DNA from: Hysterangium stoloniferum | Taxonomy: Eukaryota; Basidiomycota; Agaricomycetes; Hysterangiales; Hysterangiaceae | Length of the DNA: 64,000 bases | NCBI GenBank assembly: GCA_015178975.1 | Contig: WHVD01000068.1 | Location: forward strand, 398,686 to 462,685 | Direction: 5' to 3' | Part shown: positions 24,162 to 35,457 of the stretch, piece after piece | How the letters are laid out: every line of letters starts with the position of its first letter | Position numbering within the stretch: the stretch's first letter is position 1 | The notes under the pieces: model-generated | Databases searched by the model: none | What the model was told of the DNA's origin: nothing | Seen by the model: only the letters and a program-made list of their open reading frames with translations | Position numbers and translations under genes: made by a program

Positions 24162-24849
24162 ATCCTGAGTTCATACGAGATCACTTTGTGAGTCCTATTT
24201 CAGATTAAATACTATTCTTGTATGTTTTTTTTTTCTTTTGAGAAGGTGCCAATATTCTTTGGGGAGGTAAGGTAAAGGAGAAAAGTGTCAAAAGGGGGTA
24301 ATTGGAAAGAAGGACAACAATGTGCCGCCGGTTTCCTGCTGAAAGTGTTCTTTTGATTTGAGATCCATAGAATACATCTAGCATACCTATTAATGTATAC
24401 TCCCTAGTTTGCCGATGCATTTAATAACCGAATAACATTCCATAACAACAATATGACTTATTTTTCTCCATGTAAATATATACATTTTATTCCAATAGTA
24501 GTATCCATCGCTGACAAAAGCGCTGAGTGCGCCCTTCTGGAGTGGCGAGGAGGGCCGGAATGTGAGCTCATTGTCGTCAGCGACGAGCACGGCAATTCAA
24601 AGCGAGAGCACCATGATGATGTGTGATGCGGCGGGTGGGGGTGAAAGTCCCAACCGATTGTCCATCAAATAAATCGAATACTCACCTGATAATATATAGT
24701 ATAACCCAAAAAAGAGCACACCAACACCGTGAGCATCTTCACCAGCTCGCAAAACAAATATCAGTAAATCCCAACATATGGAGCGTCCCGTTCTCGCAGA
24801 ATTATCGGTGGAAGAGGTCCATCGCAACAAGGGAACAAATTCGCCAAGG
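24162..24849. other. inner flank of left arm, nothing firm
   Basis: Minus-strand pieces such as VLVADDNELTFRPSSPLQKG near 24530-24590 look protein-like but could not be assigned or connected. Confidence 0.3.
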
Positions 24850-25050
24850 GCTACCCACGCCATCATTGTGAGCTGTTGATGGTCTCGATTCAACATATCC
24901 TAGAATGTCTGTCTTTGTACTGACTGTATGCAACATCTAGATCGCTACCCTGCATCCCCAGTGATATTAGGAGCTACCGTGCACGGCTTGGAGAGGTGAG
25001 CTTATGACGCTGGCCTGTCCGCGATCACAGCGTTAGCTATCATGGCCGGG
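24850..25050 (+). pseudogene. diverged third relic of the exon-cassette gene
   Basis: An exon end (CCATCATT), then GTGAGCTGTTGATG, then CTGTCTTTGTACTGAC and CAACATCTAG closely follow the first intron of the left copy. Near 25000, GGTGAGCTTATGACGCTGGC resembles the intron after its eighth exon. The cassettes between them are missing. It therefore looks like a shortened, diverged paralogue. Confidence 0.55.
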
Positions 25051-26714
25051 TTGAAATATTGACCACCAATGATTGACGTAAACGGTATGTATCGCATCAA
25101 CCAGTACAAGCTATAGAGATCGCGGGGATGGTCAAACGTGACCGTATGCGTTTTTACACGGGCTCAAATTATGTAGCTTTATACAATGTACTAATCCGGC
25201 TGCAAAGTGAGTCAAGTAAAGGGCAACGGGAATATGCTCCTCCTAACTTGGTTGAAATGTGTCGACGTTCCAATAGAAAAGATTATAAATCGTACCAAAT
25301 TGACGGAGAAAGACCCGAGGTTTCGCCAGGCCAACCATGTCCATCCAACACTGACATGGAGTTCGACGTAGACTTTACCGACATACCGGTGAGTGGTGTG
25401 GGGACGACGCAAAACAAGGAATGAGCGATGAGATCTAAACTTTCAAGGCAGCTACGGATGGATTGGTGGTTGATCGAGCCGCGCATTGCGTCACAATGTG
25501 AAAGGAGACAAGGAGAATGGCGATGGTATTGAGGCTGCGCACTGTGGTACATGCAAACTTTTAATACAGCTCAGCAATATCTCGAAACCATACATCTTGG
25601 TGGATGCAAAACTGTACACGATCTTCATAAAACCAACGTTGCTGGCGTCATGGTTTTCGTCAGCAGAATGTAAAAATATGATGTCGCGACGTACGGTTGT
25701 ACCCAGAATTCAAAGTAACCTCTGATCGCAGTGAGTTCCTCCACAGACAGCTGACGCACGTGGGGGGTCTTTTGCACGACACACTTAAGGCCGATAACGA
25801 GGAAGGAACCTTGACTATGCAAGCCTGTTAAATAGCGGGCGATTTGTACGATAAATGTTGATGTAACCTCATCGGAATTAATGTGTAGCGCTGATTTGAT
25901 CACAGTGTTATAAAGTGACGACGTAATTGCAGGTGACGTGTCTGACTCTCTATCCCACCATCGAGTGCTGGGAGACCTTGAGGGTTAATCTTACTTTTAT
26001 CGCTGCATAGTGTGATCTTTGTTCCTCCGCTGCATAGACTGAGTTATCCCTACCTCATTAAATCAGTGCTCTTGAATTATTATTCTCAGCCTTGACAGCC
26101 TGAGATATTTATGTATAAACTCCTTGTCTCAGTGATCTGTTCCCGTTCCTCTGAGTTCAATACACCAGGGGAAACCATGGGTGGTAGCTCCTCAACGCCT
26201 TTAAGGAGTCTCAGCCTGTACCATATCGTGGTTGCTCAGTCGCCTCGTTGGAAGTAGACATCGGTGGGTAGCAGTAAAAGTCACACCAGAAGGGGATGCT
26301 CCACTGTAAGGCGCGACCTCACTTTCCAGGTTTAGGGTCCAGTTCCAGGATACTCTCAAGTAATCTTACTAATTTCTTACCCTGGTTTCTTACATTTCGC
26401 CTACCGACGAAAGCACACATAGCAGCTAATAATAGTTAGTGAGTTGTCACCGCATATTTGGGAAGTGACATTGTCATATAAAACAAGAATGCAATACCTT
26501 ATCTGAAATGCCACTCCGAGTAATTGTTTGGCCTCATTTGGAGATCGAAGCAGAACAAATAAGGATATCGTCTATTGAGGGAGAAACTTTTGGTGTATAC
26601 AACCAGGTCGCAAACAGTAGAACGAAGGATATATACTCTATAGTAAGATCTTGGATCAATCTAGCCGTGGTCTGCCGGCTTGACAGGGTGATCACTGATT
26701 AAACATCACGAAAG
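25051..26714. other. gene-poor interval downstream of hem25
   Basis: A 98-codon open frame at 25128-25424 (MVKRDRMRFYTGSNYV onwards) has no recognisable domain. Nothing else is supported. Confidence 0.3.
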
Positions 26715-28157
26715 TCATGCTACAGCTGGACGAAGTCGGGTGCGATTGTGGATGAAGAGTAGAGTGCCTTCGTAAACAGCCCAGCCAATTGCCGAGCTGA
26801 GTACTTTTCGAGATAATCTAAGAGAGATGCCGTCGAAAAAACCTCGAAGGCCTCGATCCTGCGAGAAGGGCAGAGGATAAGCAAGACATGCAACTGTTTA
26901 GCTCAGCTCAACGCACGGTCCATATAGTTCGTACAGTGCTTCTAAGTGTGTGGTATTTATCTCCATTACGTACCTGCAATCGTGTCTAAGAGAGCAATAA
27001 ATTCGCCTTCTTAAGGCAGGCTAAGAACCCTGTTAAACGTACTTTAAGTACGTCAAATGGGTGCGTGAGTAGTGTCGCAGCTGTTCCAGCGCCGGCGCCA
27101 GCAAAACCGTTTATAACAATCATAGACGAATTCGTTAGGGGGTTGAACAGTATGCCTACTCCGCGTTATTAATAATGGGTAATGTGGACGGTAGCAAGAT
27201 TCGAATTACCACTTTCGTGTTTAAGGTGCTCATATGTCATTAGAAAAAGTCCTGCATATGGAGCGTCCCGCATTACAGATGCAGCAGCGCCGCGGAAGAG
27301 CTGTGATGGCCCGGATTTTATCAAGGAACTAAAGGCTTCCCATAAACTGCGATATGCGTATAGATCACTCTTAAACGGCGGGGTAAGCTTGATATAAGTC
27401 GAGACGAATGGCAAGCTTTACTTCGTAACGAGCTTTTAAAATTGCTAAAGGATTCAGGAGCGTTCCTACTGCTGATCTGGTCTAGAGAGCAACAATGAAA
27501 AAGAAGAAAAAAAAGCGCAAATCGGCAGTGCATTCGTCGAAAACATAGACTTACGACTGCGCCTGCCAACAAATTCCCTTGGAGCGTGAGAGAAGGTAGA
27601 ACCGATGACGAGGATCCAGATGCTGGACGCATCTTTGTGAAATATGTTGTCCCTGCCATGACGACTCTGACCTGGTTCAGAGTAGACATGTACAATGCCA
27701 CACCAGGCACATTCCTATACCACATGTATTAATAAGTATTAAGCAGATCGCCTTCAAATATAAATCACACTCCGTACCGTGCCAGCGTTGGTAATGTGCC
27801 GCGCCACAAGCCAAAAACTCCGTGTGTGTCTACAACGTTACGAGCAATGCTTATGATTCCTGGAACACGCCTACTTGGAATGAGATGGATATATCATTGA
27901 AGTAGAAAATATGAACCCTTGCAGGTGATGTGAAGTATCATAGCCCTGCTGCATTCGCGTTTTGAGGAGGTCGACTGCGACAGTTAGTAAATGATGATTG
28001 TTTATTGTGAAAGGTAGGATTTAAAGCCGTCGTACATGGCTGGAGACATATTACTGAAGTGAGACCGGATAGTGCGCCTTGTAGAAATGCGGTTTGAGAG
28101 AGATGAATTAGATGAAAAAGAGACTTTACCTGAAGCCAGATGTTGACTGTAGCTCAT
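26715..28157 (-). CDS. HEM25: mitochondrial glycine carrier Hem25 / SLC25A38 homologue, 10 exons
   Basis: Exons 28130-28157, 28036-28077, 27917-27974, 27778-27873, 27555-27714, 27422-27481, 27210-27369, 27043-27155, 26917-26985 and 26715-26858 join perfectly into 309 residues, the size of yeast Hem25. This inner-membrane carrier brings glycine into mitochondria for the first step of haem synthesis. The three carrier signatures are present: QPFDLLKTRMQQ, NPLAILKARYE (a non-acidic second motif, typical of this subfamily) and HPFDVLKTRLQ. Subfamily blocks include LWRGTLPTLARNVPGVALYM, GPSQLFRGAAASVMRDAPYA and GLRGFFDGISLRLSRKVLSS. Exons as short as 28 and 42 bp and a 43-bp intron are unusual, but the frame is consistent throughout. 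It looks functional, unlike the neighbouring pds5. Confidence 0.93.
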
Positions 28158-28400
28158 TCGAGTCCACAGTGACCTTCTCTTTCTACACTCCTCTCTGTGT
28201 GCCAAGTGCAATATCACAAGTACGATTAGCTAGAAGCTGGTAATAAAGATAACTGTTGTAGCTGGGAGTCAAGTGAAAGAGAAGGTTAAGTAGCGCTAGC
28301 AGCATGGGTCGACGCGAAGCGCCACTGGACGTCACGTGAATTCTCGCGGCAATGGAATCATAATATAATATAATTTGTTTTAAATTGATAGACTTGGGCT

Positions 28401-31130
28401 CTATACGTTGACAACCTTCAACGCCACCTCCTCGTTTTCCTTCATATTCCCAATTATGCGTGCTGCGAACTTCGCATGTCTTGCACTTGCTCCCAAAGCA
28501 TACTTGGTGATACGGTCTTTTGTGCGCCTACACCCATATCATTTTAATTATCTTCATCGGAGATGGAAGATATTACACACTTCTCATTCGCCTCCCAGCC
28601 CAAAGCTCCCAAGGCCTGCAACGATACCTCAATCAACTTCGGGTTCTTCTTGGCCAATGATTTAATAAGCTCGGCTACATGCGGCCTATAGAGGGCCGGG
28701 TAATGCTTTGAGATCCAAGCGAGGGCATGCTTGGCGATACGACCATATCTTTCGATATCGCCGATGTCAGCATCATTTGCTTCGGTTTCAGAAACAGATG
28801 CATGTGTAATGCGGCGGAGTAGTGACGGTATTGACGATGTGTTCAATGTCCAAAGACTGCGTCTGCGGAGTATAACAGACATCGTACCGACAATCGATGA
28901 TGATGCTGTTCAATCCGATGGAGGAATTCGTTCTGTACGGTCGATGGGTAGAAAAGGCGGGCGTAGGTAAGCGCGGAAAGCTCACGTATGATTTTACGAG
29001 CATCTTCAGATCGGTTTGTATATCCATACATATTTTGAGCAACTCGTACAATCGGCCTTCGTTGAGTTTCGCGAATGAATGCAGATCTTCTTCTGCTTTA
29101 ATACGATCGGGAATTGAGCTGATTTGACAATGAGTAAATTATCAGAATACAAGGCTGTGCATCGAAAGTGCGACTTACTTGCTAATCGGTCAACAACAAC
29201 TTTTAGTTTGTGTTTGACAACGTCAGCGTCGATTACGCCACCCTGCCGGAAATGAGAAACTGGAGACTGTGGGTGCTTACAAGCTTACATTGTTCTCACA
29301 GATCTGAACAAAGCGCTCAAATAATGTTGGACGGCTGTCGCCGCGTTAGAGAAAGTTAAAACTTCCAATATGAAAGAAACCTACGACTGTTTAACATTGC
29401 TCATGATCAATACCACATTCATTGCACGATGGTCCACGTGTCTCAAAACGCTCAATAATTGGTCGGTCCAAGTCGCTTGGTCCTCTCCCTTGGAAGGTAA
29501 CGGAAGAATAAATTGATAGATAAAACATTCCACCATGTGTCTACGGATATGATTGTTAATCTACCTTAACCTCAGGAAAGAAAATTGCATACCTAGTTTC
29601 ATTATTTGCTGCGGCAGCATGAAGAAGTACCTCAGGGATCCAACAGAATTGGGATATAGCCGCGGCGTCAGAGTGTTCTCTACGAGGTTATATCGTTAGG
29701 GAAGTTTTCGCATAGATCCCGAATCGAAAGACTCACATCTCGGGCCTAGCCAGGCTGTACAACTTGCCAAGAGTCTGCATGGCTTCTGCGCGGACAGAAT
29801 ACTACAAAAGAAGGCTTCTGTTAAGACATACATCAGAACGCGGGAGTAATCTTCACCTGTTTATCCATACAACGTTCACCGACAGTTCGCAGTTGGGGTT
29901 TCGGTAACATGGTGTAGCGCTGTTTCGTAGTCTAATTGTGAATATAGCTTGCAAGTGGCAGCCCGGACTTTGTCATCCATGTCAAGCAATTTTGTTCGGA
30001 GCAACTCTGTAATAACTAATCAATGTGATAGTAAATGTGGAAATAGCCTTCGATGGACTGCCGTAGATCAGGGTGATGCGTGATGACCCCCCTGCACGCC
30101 GCTACAAAAGCGATGCGAACGCCAGCCATTTTATCTGATCGACGGAATTGCCAGACTTCCCATACGTGAGGATACGTTTTGGATAATTCCGTGCCGCTCT
30201 TGTCAGCGAACATTTCTCCGAGAACTTGGGTGGCAAGCAGACGAATCTCATACTCGCTAACCTTGAGCTCCTCCTCCAATTTTGGTGCAACATTATGGAG
30301 TAAAGAAGGGAAATCTCGATGGGTTTTCTTGATCAAATCATGAGCGGTGCGGATTTCAGCGAAGTCGTCATCGTCTTTCGAATGTTGAACTATGATATCA
30401 GGGAAGTATTGGCAAACATAGCGCTGAAGTTTATCCACAGTGGCATTGCATACTTCGACAGCTAATCGATATGCGGGTTCGTCCATACGCGCATTTTGAT
30501 CGAGAAATTACTTCATCAGGGTTTCCAGAACTGTGTGGCACGGTTTGACATTCGTCAATAAGCGCGCCGAGTATATCACTCGTACACAGCTCAATTTTTT
30601 TAGCCAGATCATTGCGAACAACCATGAATAAATCATGAAAGATTTTGGCCATGAGATCGTCCGCCTGAGGTAGATCACAGACAAGCACTACGCTCTTGAC
30701 TACAAAGACTCCAGAAGTAGGAAATATTAGTTGTAATAGGGAGAATTGGTGCCCTTGAGGCCCGTAGAGAGTTGGCTAAAGAAAAACTGAAAAATATCGC
30801 GTAGTTCATCAGCTGTATAGGGTGCGTCGGGTGCAGCCTGAGAATGTCGGCCAGACAGCAGGCAACATAGGCCTTCACGCCTTTGTCTTTATGAAGGAGA
30901 ATAGGAACCTGGATGAGCTCCTTCCTAACCATGATAGTGATTTCACGTCGACGCGTTCCTGCTCCATTTCAGCCAACTCCTGCTGTAAACTCTGGAGTTT
31001 CTTGAGAAGTGCATCTGTGGAGTAGCCTTTGCCAACTAATTTGTCCTTGAATTGAAGTTTCTTGGGTGCCACTGTGACGGTCGAGCCTCCTCCTCTGGTC
31101 TTGGCCACGGATACAAGCAGGACACGCGTG
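28401..31130 (-). pseudogene. pds5: cohesin regulator Pds5, broken and 3'-truncated
   Basis: Pds5 binds the cohesin ring and controls sister-chromatid cohesion. Its N-terminal HEAT-repeat region is recognisable in order: KLVGKGYSTDALLKKL, VRKELIQVPILLHKDKGVKA, LPQADDLMAKIFHDLFMVVR, YRLAVEVCNATVDKLQRYV, YEIRLLATQVLGEMFADKSG and, last, ITKYALGASARHAKFAARI. Typical splice sites survive in places. Disabling changes include a 1-bp loss before VRKEL, a shift after ADILRL, a TAA after SPYYN and a shift plus TAA near LETLMK. The expected start codon reads GTG. Homology stops at 28401, so roughly the C-terminal third to half is missing. A functional copy must exist elsewhere, since Pds5 is generally needed. 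Confidence 0.88.
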
Positions 31131-31855
31131 GAGAAAGTATGCAAGGTGACCAAGTTGACCGACGCGTGGTGTGACACTAGTAGAGAGTATGTGCAACTAA
31201 TATATATTAGCCAACTGAATGGCGTACCTGATATGAATATCAGGAATTAATTCAGTTTGCTAATATTTCATTAGTTGCAAATACTTTCAGCGAAACACTT
31301 CGCAGTTGGGAATAAATACAGAGCAATTCTTTAATATGGGGGATCATTGATACAGCTTCATTGTAAGCTATGGAGATATCAGTAACTTGTTTTGCTGCTC
31401 CGAGTCCAGACATTTGAACTTTGCAGACATCAACGGCGGACTCCTGTCTTCCTAGCTTGCTGGATGTCTAACAGGAGACTTTCGAATGAACTCGAATGCC
31501 CTGACTCAAGTTGGTTAGTGGTTATTTCAAGCCTAATGTAGGTGAATAACATACTACTCGGTTTGCAAGGTGATATGTTGGACCGGTGCGTTGTTTACTG
31601 TCTCCCATCGATCATCACGTGATGCGTAATAGCTTTGTCGCAAAAAAAAAAAAGAAAGGATTACGTACAAAGGTAAATACTAAATAAAAAGCACGCATAC
31701 ATGGTTAACAACTTGTGTCCATACTCCAGAATATTACACGTAGGTGGGCGTTGTAGTAGGGAAAGTAAGGAGCTGACCGACATTACAGCGGACGTTTCTC
31801 CAACTGCCGCCTTGACGGTACAATCACTCGCCTTGACGGCACAATTACTTACCTT
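31131..31855. other. 5' flank of pds5 relic, with an unidentified minus-strand fragment
   Basis: Minus-strand 31530-31300 can be read as protein-like pieces such as DVCKVQMSGLGAAKQVTDIS, unassigned. Sequence at 31560-31830 is a diverged direct repeat of the 3' region of the right cassette gene (compare 32080-32310), for example GACAGCGGACGTTTCTCC-like blocks. Confidence 0.35.
31189..31277. repeat. imperfect 90-bp palindrome (fold-back)
   Basis: TGCAACTAATATATATTAGC on the left pairs with the reverse complement of GCTAATATTTCATTAGTTGC on the right. The centre is CCTGATATGAATATCAGG. It could be a miniature fold-back element just upstream of the pds5 relic. Confidence 0.65.
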
Positions 31856-32321
31856 GTGTGAGCAAAAGAAATCACAATTGTAAGGTAACCATCAGGTTGG
31901 TTGAAAATGAACTACAACGCAGTTTTCCTTTTCATAGACACCTACTTTCATTGACATGTACTTCAGTATTTAGAGAAATAGGGTAAGATCGGAGGTCAAT
32001 CCCAAACGAGAATGACAGAATTCTTTATTTATGGATGAGTGACGCAACCGTGACGCTTCGCAAAATTTGCATGGTGATGTCTTGGGGTCAGTGCGTTGTG
32101 CTGCTTCCCATCGATTGTCACCAACATGCGCAATAGGTTACGATCCTCCCGTTGCAACAAGGATTTATATACAAGGGTAAATACACGGTTAACAATTTGT
32201 GTCCAGACTACATGCTTCGCGGAGGTGGTAGGAGAAAAAGTTGGGAGCTGAATTTTGAAAGATAAAGCGAACATGACAGCGGACGTTTCTCCGCCTGCCA
32301 GTCCATTGCCAAGTGTCCCAG

Positions 32322-34125
32322 TTATGCCCGGGGGGTACCTTTGTGTTCCCAAGGCATTATCGGAACCCTAAGGTTAACGTTTGGTCGGTGGTGACGCTCC
32401 TGTTTATGTAGCGGCATTAGTAGTTTAATAAATACTTTGTTTGGTTAACACTTACATCGGTGCGCCGTCGACCATTTGCAAGGAAAACAGGCTCGGTAAC
32501 TTGAGACCTGTCTGAAATAAACCTGTCAAGGTAACAAAAAAGGGAGTTTGATTAATTATCAATGGATTGCAAGACTTATATGTGGCCTCAACACACCTTG
32601 ACGGTAAGGTTGCTCGGGCCCTGGGCAAACCCTCGGAGGGACGCAACGCTCGACCTTCAATGGGATACTTGTGGGACACCACGGCCGAGTATCTCCTGTA
32701 AAGCGAATATATATTTGATGGTCAGTGTGCTGTTATTGCCTTAATGTGGGATACTTACACATCCACTGGGGTCTCATAAACCACGGCACCACTCCTGTCT
32801 CTATCTGGGGGAAGTGGGGGGAGTGGTCTGGGGATTGCGAAGGAAAAATTAATATCAACACAAATACTCTTAAATATGAGCTTACATGTGTCCCGCCAGC
32901 CTGAGCTTGGGCAGGTAGGCGTGGTAATTGGCCTGTTCCCTGTGGTGACAACTAGTTAGTATCGATGCTACCAATTGAGGACAGATTGGCGTCATGAGCT
33001 CACCTATTCGCACCGCAACACGCACATCTCACCGACTTGTCCTCACCAATTGGGGGTAAGGGTCTAGATGTTGTCGTCGTCACATAGTCGGTACGGATAC
33101 AGAGACAAACTTACATGTAGCGGAAAGGAAAAGGGGGGGGCGGTCTGGGGATTGCGAAGAGAAAATTAATATCAACACAAATACTATTAGATATGAGCTT
33201 ACATGTATTCTGCCCGGCACCTCCCCGAGTCATCCTCATGGATGGGGGGTAAGGGTCTAGATGTTGTCGTCGTCACATAGTCGGTATGGTTACAGAGAGA
33301 AACTTACATGTAGCGGAATGGCATTGGGGGGGGTGGTCTGGGGATTGCGAAGAGAAAGTTAACATCAACACAAATACTATTAGATATGAGCTTACATGTA
33401 TTCTGCCCGGCACCTCCCCGAGTCATCCTCATGGATGGGGGGTAAGGGTCTAGATGTTGTCATCGTCACATAGTCGGTATGGTTACAGAGAGAAACTTAC
33501 ATGTAGCGGAATGGCATTGGGGGGGGCGGTCTGGGGATTGCGAAGAGAAAGTTAACATCAACACAAATACTATTAGATATGAGCTTACATGTATTCTGCC
33601 CGGCATCTCCCCGAGTCATCCTCATGGATGGGGGGTAAGGGTCTAGATGTTGTCGTCGTCACATAGTCGGTATGGTTACAGAGAGAAACTTACATGTAAC
33701 GGAATGGCATTGGGGGGGGTGGTCTGGGGATTCCGAAGAGAAAGTTAACATCAACACAAATACTATTAGATATGAGCTTACATGTATTCTGCCCGGCATC
33801 TCCCCGAGTCATCCTCATGGATGGGGGGTAAAGGTCTAGATGTTGTCATCGTCACATAGTCGGTATGGTTACAGAGAGAAACTTACATATAACGGGGCGG
33901 CCTGGGGATTGCGAAGAGAAAGTTAACATCAACACAAATACTATTAGATATGAGCTTACATATATTCTTCCCAGCATCTCCCCGAGTCATCTTCATAGAT
34001 ACGGGGTAAGGGTCTAGACGTTGACATCATGTGGTCAGTACAAAGACAGATGGTCTGGGATATGATAAACCGAGGACATCAGCAACTCACACTGATGGCG
34101 CGGGTGGAGTGGTGGGTGCGATCAT
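32322..34125 (-). CDS. tandem exon-cassette gene, right copy, 17 exons, 288 residues
   Basis: Minus-strand exons are 34091-34125, 33960-34013, 33887-33901, 33782-33835, 33694-33723, 33589-33642, 33501-33530, 33396-33449, 33308-33337, 33203-33256, 33115-33144, 33004-33063, 32886-32939, 32759-32827, 32597-32695, 32456-32522 and 32322-32399. They join into an open frame with four PLPPIHEDDSGRC plus PPPPxPFRY cassettes against two in the left copy. Cassettes are 54 + 30 bp of exon, separated by introns that are almost identical among repeats. The C-terminus is longer than in the left copy (RPNVNLRVPIMPWEHKGTPRA). Preserved frame and splice sites in both copies argue that it is, or recently was, a working gene. 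Function is unknown. Confidence 0.75.
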
Positions 34126-34401
34126 AATATGTTGATTGTGTGTGGGGTGGCAAGGTGTTTTAGCAGAAAGAGTGAGCTGTTTTATACACCCGCGTGTTCG
34201 ACACTTATTCAAAATCAAACAGATAATTTTTCGGATGCTAGCTTCTAGCAATTCATTTATCAACCAATGCAACCGGCTGTGATGAAATTAATGATAGTCA
34301 TCTCGCCTACTTCGACATTCTTTTGAGCAGAGCCACATGTGGGAGGAGCCAAGCACGCGATTCTATGATCAGGAAAGGCGCCCCAAGAAGGTCTATCTAC
34401 C

Positions 34402-34698
34402 ATGAGATATCCTTCCTTTAGTCTAAGCCCAAAAGGGAGAAACTATGTATTTCTCATCACCTTTCGTAATAGGACATGTGAGACCGCCATAGAGAGACAT
34501 ATGACTGTACAGTTTGTAAATACTTTCTCTGTTCATTTCTCATTCAACGACGGTGGAAAAAAAAAACTTAAATCCCTTGACCTAACGCGGTTCCGAAACA
34601 AACCGCCTATCTATTACATACAATTACAACGAGGCAAATCTAGTCTCCATATGGACTTTTATATAGAGAAAGGGGCATGTCTTCCTAGTTTAATATAA
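34402..34698 (+). CDS. 98-residue open frame, unrecognised (right arm)
   Basis: Identical at protein level to the frame at 21807-22103 in the left arm. No function is suggested by the sequence. Confidence 0.2.
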   Translation: MRYPSFSLSPKGRNYVFLITFRNRTCETAIERHMTVQFVNTFSVHFSFNDGGKKKLKSLDLTRFRNKPPIYYIQLQRGKSSLHMDFYIEKGACLPSLI

Positions 34699-34745
34699 GT
34701 GGCTAGTCACATCACCACTAGTGCAAGGAACAGTCTAGGCGGAGC

Positions 34746-35149
34746 TCCATTCCGCTCGTTTATGTTTTTCATAACAGCATTGATATAGTTGAATATTACC
34801 ATACCCTTGTAGTAGTCGGCCTTTTCCAGTGCTGTAAATGTGGCGCTGTTACATAAAGTCGTGTGGGCTCACGTGATGAACAGCCCTTTGCATTACGTAA
34901 GGTGGCGCGGGAAATATTGCTGAAAATTGCGAACCTTGTACCTCTCTCAATAATTGACCAATTGCCTTGTAACTTTATATACATATTTTACTTATTGTTG
35001 TGATCTAAAGTGGGAGCCAGCTGTGACCACAGGTGACAGACAGGCATCCATGGCAACAGGTGCAGGCCATTACAAAAGACTAGCTAAGGTACAAAGAAAA
35101 ACAGTTGTAGGAAATGAAAGAGGGATGGTGGGTGGGAAATAAAAAGAAC
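34746..35149. other. junction between inverted arm and Copia B LTR
   Basis: There is no gene. A purine-rich stretch (about 35108-35147) ends right before the LTR start and looks like a polypurine tract, so this could be the 3' end of another Copia copy sharing the LTR. Confidence 0.35.
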
Positions 35150-35429
35150 TGTTGAGGATGCTGTAAGCATCCTGTGAGATGGGAGATGAAGAGTGTTGAG
35201 ATTGTCGGAGTTTGAAGTCGGAAATCGGACGCGGAATAAGTCCAAGCACAGTTATAATAGAGAATAAAACATAGCATTAGTAAAAAATTAGGAATCAGTA
35301 TGGAACCGGCAACATACTATTACTGGTACATAGTATATAGGATAGAAAACAACAGTCAAATAAATCAGTCCGACAAAACCCAAGATATTATTATCTTTCT
35401 AGTTCTCACTTGCTCAAATATAAACTACA
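35150..35429 (+). mobile_element. Copia B 5' LTR, about 280 bp
   Basis: It starts TGTTGAGGATG and ends AAACTACA, just before the primer site. The end is confirmed by copy A. The start is inferred from the TG and the preceding purine tract. Confidence 0.65.
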
Positions 35430-35432
35430 ATA

Positions 35433-35444
35433 GGTTATGGGCCC
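35433..35444 (+). promoter_or_regulatory. Copia B primer binding site (initiator tRNA-Met half)
   Basis: GGTTATGGGCCC, 3 bp after the LTR, is complementary to the anticodon stem-loop side of initiator tRNA-Met, as in Drosophila copia. Confidence 0.7.
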
Positions 35445-35457
35445 GAACCTACAAACA

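Larger units (their letters stand above)
31856..34745 (-). repeat. right arm of the large inverted duplication
   Basis: Reverse complement of 21757-24161, longer mainly because it holds two more exon cassettes and some extra 3' sequence. Confidence 0.9.

Noticed and set aside
21757..34745. Inverted arms as terminal inverted repeats of a giant DNA transposon carrying hem25 and pds5
   Set aside because: No target-site duplication at the outer ends, no transposase inside, and the left end abuts a truncated Copia LTR.
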